Part shown: one piece after another, positions 57,998-64,000 of the stretch
Layout: the number at the start of each line of letters is the position of its first letter
Numbering within the stretch: the first letter of the stretch is position 1
Source: Thermoanaerobaculia bacterium
GTDB lineage: Bacteria > Acidobacteriota > Thermoanaerobaculia > Multivoradales > JAHEKO01
DNA length: 64,000 bases
NCBI GenBank assembly: GCA_947259195.1
Contig: CAMYLC010000054.1
Location: 16,622 to 80,621, forward strand
Direction: 5' to 3'
The notes under the pieces: generated by a model
What the model was told of the DNA's origin: nothing
The model's input: the letters and a program-made list of their open reading frames with translations, nothing else
The model's database searches: none
Made by a program: the position numbers and the translations under genes

Positions 57998-58177
57998 CTA
58001 AAGGCGAGCTCGCCTGGTTCCCAGGCCCACAGCGATCCCGGCGAGAAGGGCCAGCGTCGGAAAACACCATTCCCCGCGGCACCGGGGCAGCTGACCCAGT
58101 TCTTTTTCCAGGGAACCACGAAGGAGCCGCGCATTGCGCTCGAAACACCGTCTCGACAGCCTCAGATCCGACTTCAC
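57998..58177 (-). CDS. 59-residue membrane protein coupled to the holin-like gene
   Basis: Starts with a GTG (complement of 58175-58177) that overlaps the TGA of the holin-like gene (GTGA) and ends at TAG (57998-58000). The product has a basic N-terminal half (LSRRCFERNARLLRGSLEKE) and one C-terminal membrane helix (about residues 38-53, CFPTLALLAGIAVGLG) followed by RRARL. The overlap, the amphipathic-helix-plus-membrane-helix design and the typical high-GC codons argue that it is real. YqjE-type genes in other bacteria are commonly followed by a small membrane protein, so a partner role is likely but unproven. Confidence 0.65.
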   Translation of the reverse strand: MKSDLRLSRRCFERNARLLRGSLEKELGQLPRCRGEWCFPTLALLAGIAVGLGTRRARL

Positions 58178-58635
58178 GGAGACTCTTGGTCGCGCTCCGG
58201 GGGTATGACGCCTGCCGGCAGGGACGCCTTGTTCTCGACATCCGACGCAGGCACGACCTCATCCTCCCACCAATCCATCGACTCCTGGATATGGCGACGA
58301 ATCATCGCCTTGGGCGGTTCGATCTGCTGCAGACTTGCCCGTGCAGCGGCGACCAGAGCCACGCAAGCAATGACCAGCAAGGCCAGCACTACCAGCGTAG
58401 CGGCCCAGGGAGGCAACCACAGACTCGCGACCTGGATGAGTAGAAAGACAACGACACCGATGGCCCAGAAGATGACGAAGATCGCTGCGGCAGCAAGGCC
58501 GATCGCGCGCACTAGTCGTCGCGTGGAGAGCTCGAGATCCACTCGCAGCGAATCGACTTCGGCCTGGACCACCCCGATGAAGGCTTCCTTCAGGGATTGG
58601 AACAGCTCGACCCAGCTGGAGATTCTCTTACGCAC
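58174..58635 (-). CDS. YqjE / holin-3_6-like membrane protein
   Basis: A 153-residue protein with two membrane helices (about 46-70 and 76-98) between an amphipathic N-terminal helix and an acidic C-terminal tail. AEVDSLRVDLELSTRRLVRAIGLAAAAI matches the phage-holin_3_6/YqjE superfamily, whose bacterial members are not true holins and have unknown envelope roles. GTG start shares one base with the stop of the VWFA gene upstream (TAGTG). Confidence 0.8.
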   Translation of the reverse strand: MRKRISSWVELFQSLKEAFIGVVQAEVDSLRVDLELSTRRLVRAIGLAAAAIFVIFWAIGVVVFLLIQVASLWLPPWAATLVVLALLVIACVALVAAARASLQQIEPPKAMIRRHIQESMDWWEDEVVPASDVENKASLPAGVIPPERDQESP

Positions 58636-60350
58636 TAGCTACCGACCCTCACGCTCTTGCTGGCAAAGGACTCCTCCGCTCCCAGCTGGTCCCAGAGCCC
58701 AACGGTCAGGCGATGCGGGCCGCTCCTCATCCGCAGTTGGATCTGGTACGGATAGTAGCCCCCCAAGGCTTCTTCCAGTTCGGCATTCGGAATCTGGATA
58801 GAGATGGGCACCTCCGAGATCTCCGACATGTCACCGCCATCATCGATCGCTCCGAAATATAGCTTGACCTTGCCTTCCCGAGCCTCTTCGAGCGGTAGCA
58901 GCGTGATCTTACCGAGCGGGATCCCGACTAGCACTGGAACATTGAACAGATCTTTCTCCACGAATTCCGGCTCGCCTACTCGCAGCACGATACCCATGGG
59001 ATTGAAGTCATAGCCGTAGATCAGGCTTGCACGGGTGGTGTCGGACATTCGGGCCTGCAATGGCTTGTCGCGATAGCCGTTGCGATGTCGAACCCTCGTG
59101 CCTTTCTGTTTCACCTTGACATTGATCTTGTAGTAGCGGCCGGTTCCGCCGTGCGACGGGGTATACCCCAGAGAATAGTAGGTCGAGAAGTCCGCCGCCA
59201 CTTTGTCGAGATCGGGACCCACATCATTGGCGTTGATGATCGCGCGGCCACCCGTATCATCAGCCATCATCCGCAAGGGCGACTGCAAGCTCTGGATGTA
59301 CATGCTGTCAACGAACGAGGCCAGGCCCGCCTCACCCGCCGAACTCATGTCGACGTTCGCACCACCGGCTGCCCGTAAGCCCGCCGCATCGATCGTATAG
59401 AAGGTCACCCCACTCGAGTTGGCGTGGGCCGTCAGCTCCTGGAACCGCCTCGAAGCGTCGAACTGACGCATCTCCGTCAGCGGTGTCGAGTCGCTGAACT
59501 TGCGATTCAATGCGTAGTAGAGGTCCTCGCCCGGAAGCATCTGTAGGCCGTCACTGACGTAGAGGATCACTTTTCGGCCCGGCATCCCAGCCAGCGAGGT
59601 GACGATCTCCTTGATCGCCCCGATCGAGAAGCTGAGATCGTTGTAACCACTCTCTGCAAACTGTCGCACCCGCCAGGACACGGCCGCGAGAGAATCAGAG
59701 TCATTGATATCTCGAAGCACGTCTCGCCGCTCGGAATCCCAGTGCACACCGAATGCCGCGAGCTCCTCGAGCTCGAACAGCTGACTGGCGATCAGGGTCG
59801 GGTCGCTGGTGAAATCGTGCCGCATGTGCAGCGAGCGATCGTAGGTGACCAGCATTACCTGATCGTGAGTTGAGACCTTCTCGATCAGAAAATCTCTCAA
59901 ACGGCGGAAGACCCGGTTCCGATTGAAGGGCCGGATATTGAAATTGTCTACATAGATGACCAGTGACAGCCTCTGATCGTCGGGCAGGGCGAAGTGCTCC
60001 TCCTCCGGCATACCGGGAATAGCTGGGGCCTGCGGCTCCGCTACTGCTGCCGGAGGTTGAGCCTCGACCGGCTGTCGATCTTCGACGGCAAAGAAGTTCG
60101 AGATGGCAACAGGCCGACCGTTCTCGAATATCTCGAAATCGTCGCGCGTCAGCCCGGTAATCGGCTCCCCTTTCTTGTCGGTGACGTAGACATCGAGGTT
60201 GACAACAGTGACATCGACGGTCTCGACGTACGTCCCCTCGTTCTCCGCATCCTCCGGAGCCTGGACCGGCTCCTGAGCGAGCCCTGGCCAGGCTATTCCG
60301 ACCATCAGGAGCAGCAACAGACTCAGGTTGCGACCTCTACCACGAATCAT
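58635..60350 (-). CDS. VWFA-related acidobacterial-domain secreted protein, copy 1
   Basis: A 571-residue exported protein: signal peptide LSLLLLLMVGIAWPGLAQ, a Pro/Glu segment, a conserved N-terminal beta domain (VDVTVVNLDVYVTDKKGEPI, TRDDFEIFENGRPVAI), then a von Willebrand A-type fold (about 130-335; LVIYVDNFNIRPFNRN, VILYVSDGLQMLPG) and a C-terminal region with VGIPLGKITLLP. The MIDAS DxSxS is replaced by DNFNI, so metal-dependent ligand binding is doubtful. The domain order is the one known as 'VWFA-related Acidobacterial domain'. Same strand as and similar to the next gene; role unknown. Confidence 0.87.
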   Translation of the reverse strand: MIRGRGRNLSLLLLLMVGIAWPGLAQEPVQAPEDAENEGTYVETVDVTVVNLDVYVTDKKGEPITGLTRDDFEIFENGRPVAISNFFAVEDRQPVEAQPPAAVAEPQAPAIPGMPEEEHFALPDDQRLSLVIYVDNFNIRPFNRNRVFRRLRDFLIEKVSTHDQVMLVTYDRSLHMRHDFTSDPTLIASQLFELEELAAFGVHWDSERRDVLRDINDSDSLAAVSWRVRQFAESGYNDLSFSIGAIKEIVTSLAGMPGRKVILYVSDGLQMLPGEDLYYALNRKFSDSTPLTEMRQFDASRRFQELTAHANSSGVTFYTIDAAGLRAAGGANVDMSSAGEAGLASFVDSMYIQSLQSPLRMMADDTGGRAIINANDVGPDLDKVAADFSTYYSLGYTPSHGGTGRYYKINVKVKQKGTRVRHRNGYRDKPLQARMSDTTRASLIYGYDFNPMGIVLRVGEPEFVEKDLFNVPVLVGIPLGKITLLPLEEAREGKVKLYFGAIDDGGDMSEISEVPISIQIPNAELEEALGGYYPYQIQLRMRSGPHRLTVGLWDQLGAEESFASKSVRVGS

Positions 60351-60539
60351 CTATCTCTACCTCTTCGAATTGGCTTCAGAAGCGGCGCCAGCCGCCCAGC
60401 CCGCATTATTCATCAGCCCCACGGCATCTAGCGGAGATCGCCCGCCATCTCAGGGAAGTCCTCGCTCATCACTCCTCAACAACCTGCAAGGTTGCCTCCG
60501 GTGCTCCTCCCTGCGGGTGGCCAGATCTGACAGACGCTT

Positions 60540-60573
60540 TCCACAATCTGCTCGCGTCCACAATCTGCTCGCG
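60540..60573. repeat. 17-base tandem duplication
   Basis: TCCACAATCTGCTCGCG occurs twice back to back in the 242-base gap between the two VWFA genes. The remainder of that gap (60351-60592) shows no gene. Confidence 0.8.
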
Positions 60574-60592
60574 GGGTCATGAATAACGCGGG

Positions 60593-62266
60593 CTAGGGCT
60601 CGATCTCGACGCTGGCAGACAGAATTCTACCACTAGCGGTATCGACGACAGCGATCACCGCGTCATTGTGCTGCCGGCGTAGCTTCAACGAAAACTCGTA
60701 GCTGCCGAAACTGCCCGGCGAACCAGAATCCTGAACCCGAAAAGCTAGAGGGACCACGGGAATATCAGCCCTGTTGCCCGAATCATCGCGCACCGCTACC
60801 ATGAGCTCGATCTGTGCTACTTCGCCCTGCTCCGATGGTAGGAAGGTAATCTCATCGAGGGGGATCACGATCGTTATCGGCACTTCCATCTTGCGCCGGC
60901 CCTTGTTCTTGGATTCGCCCAGATTCACTCTCAGCGATCCTTGGCCGGCAGGACTACCGAACTGCAAAGTGCTCTCCAGGGCCATGGCTACCTCATGCTG
61001 CCTCGATGAGTCCAAGAATCCGGCTCGAGAACGCACCCGAAAGCCCTTCTCTCTCAACGCCACTTCGATCTTGTGCCGCTGATCATCCCACTCACGGGTG
61101 GGAGAAAAACCGATCCAGTAGTAGGAGCGTGTATCCGACGCCGCGCCACTCAACGCATCGAGCCGAGCTCCATCGATAAAGGAGACTCCACCAGTCTGTT
61201 CGGCCAGGAAATTCAGCGTGTAGTGGACTTCCTGCTGCCTGAGAAAGGCATCTTGCCCTCGGATACCTGTCCGCGCCAGCTCTTCGACTCGCTGTTCTCG
61301 AATAGTCGTCGAGTCGTTCGCCAACAGATCGTTGAACCCAGGAACATCCACGGGATAGAGCGTGTAGCCGATCAGGTTGGCGGTATCCGTCAGAGGTCGA
61401 AAGAGGGCCTGCCCATCATTCAGCTCCCAGCTCAGGACCGTCGGTGCCACATCCGGGCCGAGGAATGTAGCTGGAAAGAACGGCCAGCCACCCGACAGCA
61501 AAAGCATCACTTTGCGGCCGGGCGGCTCCGCAAAGCTTCTCAGGGTCGATGCGCCGGCGGTCACCGACCGGCTCACCTGATCGGTCAGCCGCTCGAGATA
61601 GAATCGCTCGTCAGGGTCGAGCTGGGTGCGAAGGAACCGATCGGTAGAAATGTCACCTGCTCGAATCGAAGAAAGGGCCCCGAGCGCTCGGTCGTAGTTG
61701 AACTGGCGCTGTTCGGCCAGCCGCTGGAGACCCAAGGCTGGGCGCTCGACAGCGGCATCAATCGCACGCTCCAACTGCGGCACGGACTGGCTCCAGGTCG
61801 AGATCATCTCGAGCTCGGAACCGTTGAATGCCACCACGGCCATGCGATCCTCCGGCCCGAGGAGTGGCAGGTCGCTCTTCACGGCCTCCAAGACTCGATC
61901 ACGATCCCGAGCAATGGAAAAGTACTCGTCAATGAAGACCAGATAGCTCGTGCCTACTGGCAGGCCTGCGGTCAGGTCCGGCAACCCGGGCACAACGGCA
62001 CCCTCTCCTGTCTCGGTTCCGACAACCCCAGCTCGGATCTCCGAGAAGTACTCTATTGGGACGGTCTCTCCATCGACCCTCAGATCGAAGGCGTCTGGGC
62101 CGAGACCAAATACGGGAACTCCGTCGCGGTCGGTAACGACCACTTCCAGGTTGACCACGCGTACGTCGAGAACCTCGCTGAAGACACCTGGAAGTGATCT
62201 GGGGGGCGCCTGCGCCTGCGATATGGCGGCGACAAGAAGCGTCAAAATGGCAGGTAGCAGCTTCAT
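60593..62266 (-). CDS. VWFA-related acidobacterial-domain secreted protein, copy 2
   Basis: About 557 residues, a paralogue of the neighbouring gene: signal peptide MKLLPAILTLLVAAISQAQA, N-terminal domain LDVRVVNLEVVVTDRDGVPV and LGPDAFDLRVDGETVPIEYF, VWFA-type region (YLVFIDEYFSIARDRDR, VMLLLSGGWPFFPA) and C-terminal IPLDEITFLPSEQG. MIDAS is again lost (DEYFS). ATG at 62264-62266 starts exactly at the signal peptide; ATG at 62290 (eight codons earlier) is possible. Tandem duplication is the likely origin of the pair, though the copies are now quite diverged. Confidence 0.85.
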   Translation of the reverse strand: MKLLPAILTLLVAAISQAQAPPRSLPGVFSEVLDVRVVNLEVVVTDRDGVPVFGLGPDAFDLRVDGETVPIEYFSEIRAGVVGTETGEGAVVPGLPDLTAGLPVGTSYLVFIDEYFSIARDRDRVLEAVKSDLPLLGPEDRMAVVAFNGSELEMISTWSQSVPQLERAIDAAVERPALGLQRLAEQRQFNYDRALGALSSIRAGDISTDRFLRTQLDPDERFYLERLTDQVSRSVTAGASTLRSFAEPPGRKVMLLLSGGWPFFPATFLGPDVAPTVLSWELNDGQALFRPLTDTANLIGYTLYPVDVPGFNDLLANDSTTIREQRVEELARTGIRGQDAFLRQQEVHYTLNFLAEQTGGVSFIDGARLDALSGAASDTRSYYWIGFSPTREWDDQRHKIEVALREKGFRVRSRAGFLDSSRQHEVAMALESTLQFGSPAGQGSLRVNLGESKNKGRRKMEVPITIVIPLDEITFLPSEQGEVAQIELMVAVRDDSGNRADIPVVPLAFRVQDSGSPGSFGSYEFSLKLRRQHNDAVIAVVDTASGRILSASVEIEP

Positions 62267-62403
62267 TGTCCTGTCGAGTAGACGTTGCATGACGTAGTCC
62301 GCCGTTCGAATCGTGCCGTCGTTTCGGCTGAATCGTTTTGTGGACGGCGGCCCCATCAATCCCTACGCAAAACGCGTGCCTCCCAGACGGGGGTATGCGC
62401 CAG

Positions 62404-63411
62404 TCAAGACTCTGTCAGTCGCCGGGTCCGCAGGTGAGACACGATCCTCGCCCCATGATCGCGCGAGTTCTCGATGAAGATCTTGTCAGTTCGTCGCCCA
62501 GCCTGCAGGGTTCCAGCCAGGTAGAGCCCTGGAACGTTGGACTCACAGGTCGCGAGGTCAAACTCGGGGACGAGAGATTCGTCATCCAAGACGACGCCGG
62601 ATCGTCGCATGAGATCGACTTCCGGGGTGTAGCCGATGAGAACATAGGCCGCATCCGCCGGTAGGCGCCGTCTGCCGTCCGGAGCCTCGATCTCGACCTC
62701 GTGGTCGCCGAAACCGACCACCGACGAGCAGAAGTATGCTTCGATCGACCCTTCCTCGATGCGGTTCTCCGCATCGGGCTTGAGCCAGTACTTGATCGAA
62801 GGCTTCAGCGTCTCACCCCGATGGACCAGCGTTACCATGGCTCCGTTGCGCCACAGATCGAGGGCGGTTTCGGCGGCCGAGTTCCCCCCTCCTACGACGA
62901 CGACCTGCATACCGAAATGAGCGTACGGTTCCAGGTACCGGTAGCTCACCCAAGACTGCTCTTCGCCCTCGACGCCAAGTCGACGAGGGTTGTGAAAGTA
63001 CCCCGTCGCCAGCGCGACTGCCTTCGTCCGGCGAGTCAGCCTCTCGTCTTCGCTTTGGCTCGTGACCATGAAAAGAGCTTCCTCACGCTGGATCTCGATG
63101 ACCTCCTCGTGCACGGCCAACGGTAGCTCGAATGCACGCGCAACCGACTGGTAGTAGGCGATGGCCTGTCGCCTGTCCGGTTTGTCGTCGGGGACGGCAA
63201 ATGGAATTCCACCCACCTCCAACAAATCCCGGGTGGTGAAGAACCTCATGAAGGTAGGGAAGGCCAATAGATTGGCCAACAGAGGGCCACGATCGATGAG
63301 CAGAAAGTCCATCCCGGCTTTTCTCGCCTCAGCCCCGATGGCGATGCCAGTCGGACCTGCCCCGACAACCAGCAGATCCAAGACCGTCGGCTCGATTCGA
63401 GACTCAACCAC
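62404..63411 (-). CDS. ypdA: YpdA-family bacillithiol-disulfide reductase-like flavoprotein
   Basis: A 335-residue FAD/NADPH oxidoreductase: LLVVGAGPTGIAIGAEARKAG near the start, LATGYFHNPRRLGV, second dinucleotide loop VVVVGGGNSAAETALDLWRN, and SNVPGLYLAGTLQAGRRTDK. FPTFMRFFTTRDLLEVGGIPF near residue 50 is characteristic of YpdA, which reduces bacillithiol disulfide in Firmicutes. GTG at 63409-63411 has GGAG 7 bases upstream and is preferred to the earlier ATG; it overlaps the lgt stop by 8 bases. Physiological thiol unknown in this organism. Confidence 0.87.
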   Translation of the reverse strand: MVESRIEPTVLDLLVVGAGPTGIAIGAEARKAGMDFLLIDRGPLLANLLAFPTFMRFFTTRDLLEVGGIPFAVPDDKPDRRQAIAYYQSVARAFELPLAVHEEVIEIQREEALFMVTSQSEDERLTRRTKAVALATGYFHNPRRLGVEGEEQSWVSYRYLEPYAHFGMQVVVVGGGNSAAETALDLWRNGAMVTLVHRGETLKPSIKYWLKPDAENRIEEGSIEAYFCSSVVGFGDHEVEIEAPDGRRRLPADAAYVLIGYTPEVDLMRRSGVVLDDESLVPEFDLATCESNVPGLYLAGTLQAGRRTDKIFIENSRDHGARIVSHLRTRRLTES

Positions 63412-64000
63412 GCTTCTTCTCCCCATCCGGAGTCGCGCCGTTGCTCGAAGCCCGCAGCCTCATCCAAAACACGCCCATGATCACCAGGGCCACGAGACTG
63501 AGGACCTGCGCCAGAGTCAAGCCGCCCACGAACCGGTCGTCTTTCGCCCGAAGAAACTCCACGAAGAAACGTTCCACGGCCAGCAGCGAGACCACGACGA
63601 CAGTGGTCATTCCACGCCGGGCTCCCCGCCGCAGCATCCAGACTCCGATCAGCCAGATCGCGCCTGCGGCCAGGGTCTCGTATAGCTGAGTCGGATGCAC
63701 TGCAATCAGCTCGCTATCGGGGATCTCGGGCGGTACTGACGCCCCATACTCGTGCCGCATCAGACCGGCAGTCGTCGGCGCCGGAACCCCGGCCGGAAAC
63801 TTCACACCCCATGGCAGATTGGTCGGCATCCCAAAGTCGTCGCCGACGAGAAAACAGCCGATCCGACCGACAGCGTAGCCCAGGGCCAGAGCTGGTGCCG
63901 CCGCGTCAGCCAGCGACCAGGCATTCATTCGGCGACGGCGAGCGACCCAGAGTACGGCGAGGGCACCCAGAATGAATCCTCCGTACCAGACGAGCCCTGC
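63404..64000 (-). CDS. lgt: Prolipoprotein diacylglyceryl transferase, 3' part
   Basis: Adds diacylglycerol to the lipobox Cys of prolipoproteins. The frame continues past the right edge of the window, so the N-terminal third is missing. Seen: LVWYGGFILGALA, YAVGRIGCFLVGDDFG (signature with Arg and Gly), HPTQLYETLAAGAIW and AVERFFVEFLRAKDD, in the membrane-helix pattern of the family. An in-frame ATG at 63926-63928 is internal, not the real start. It is coupled to ypdA. Confidence 0.95.
   Translation of the reverse strand, partial: AGLVWYGGFILGALAVLWVARRRRMNAWSLADAAAPALALGYAVGRIGCFLVGDDFGMPTNLPWGVKFPAGVPAPTTAGLMRHEYGASVPPEIPDSELIAVHPTQLYETLAAGAIWLIGVWMLRRGARRGMTTVVVVSLLAVERFFVEFLRAKDDRFVGGLTLAQVLSLVALVIMGVFWMRLRASSNGATPDGEKKRG

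Noticed and set aside
57963..58262. 99-residue minus-strand frame
   Set aside because: Overlaps the holin-like gene in another frame; the 59-residue frame beginning at its stop codon has better features.
60540..60573. CRISPR-like repeat
   Set aside because: Only two units directly abutting, no spacers, no cas genes nearby.

Overview
This 64 kb window is chromosomal DNA from a high-GC Gram-negative bacterium. An acidobacterium, possibly of the Thermoanaerobaculia type, fits best. Two secreted proteins of the 'VWFA-related acidobacterial' family, a LolB-like lipoprotein locus, SpoVG, a bacillithiol-type YpdA reductase and a K+-dependent membrane pyrophosphatase all point that way. The lineage is inferred from gene content; there is no rRNA to confirm it. 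Coding density is high, only one tRNA is present, and I see no prophage, insertion sequence or CRISPR array.

Layout. 1-4.7 kb: a partial DUF4388-like gene, then uvrC and uvrB with a small membrane protein gene upstream (all minus). 4.9-7.3 kb: a class A penicillin-binding protein (plus). 7.3-18.6 kb: a long minus-strand block read as TPR protein, lolB-like, ispE, spoVG, tRNA-Gln, prs, rplY, pth, hppA, rpsF, rpsR, rplI, methyltransferase. It combines gene orders known from Pseudomonas (TPR-lolB-ispE-tRNA-Gln-prs-rplY-pth) and Bacillus (ispE...spoVG...prs-ctc-pth). 18.7-22.5 kb: an MshEN-domain protein, an HU/IHF protein, an M50 membrane protease, dtd and ssb. 22.5-31.3 kb: mutS, tsaB, a YdcH-like protein, psd, a catalytically degenerate aspartate-semialdehyde dehydrogenase homologue, ferritin, trxB and an M48 lipoprotein protease.

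31.4-41.2 kb: a MATE exporter, then a tight seven-gene minus-strand operon: murJ, rpiB, DUF4126, yjbQ, hyuA, hyuB and a divergent Nramp-like transporter. hyuA/hyuB/transporter are joined by 4-base ATGA overlaps. The transporter lacks the Asp and Met that bind metal in true Nramps, so the hyuAB-transporter part is the most unusual module in the window. 41.4-50 kb: an FmdB-type zinc ribbon protein, a sirtuin, a HAD 5'-nucleotidase, a short-chain dehydrogenase, an HD hydrolase, a secreted DUF6503-like protein, an acyl-CoA synthetase and a three-S1-domain RNA-binding protein. 50-57.6 kb: a minus-strand run read as DUF2064 transferase, nnr, tsaE, hbd (frameshifted), then after a 356-base gap phoH, ybeY, a CorC/CNNM protein and era. 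57.7-64 kb: a DUF4177 peptide (plus), then lgt, ypdA, two VWFA proteins, a holin-like protein and an overlooked 59-residue membrane protein (minus).

The window is largely housekeeping: DNA repair (uvrBC, mutS), translation (rpsF/R, rplI, rplY, tsaB/tsaE, era, ybeY, dtd, pth), envelope building (PBP1a, murJ, lgt, lolB-like, psd), redox and metabolite repair (trxB, ypdA, nnr, ferritin). Points worth following up are the oxoprolinase/Nramp-like operon, the frameshifted hbd, a 21-22 base element found upstream of two unrelated genes, a 9-bp-arm inverted repeat between two divergent genes, and the inactive ASADH homologue.
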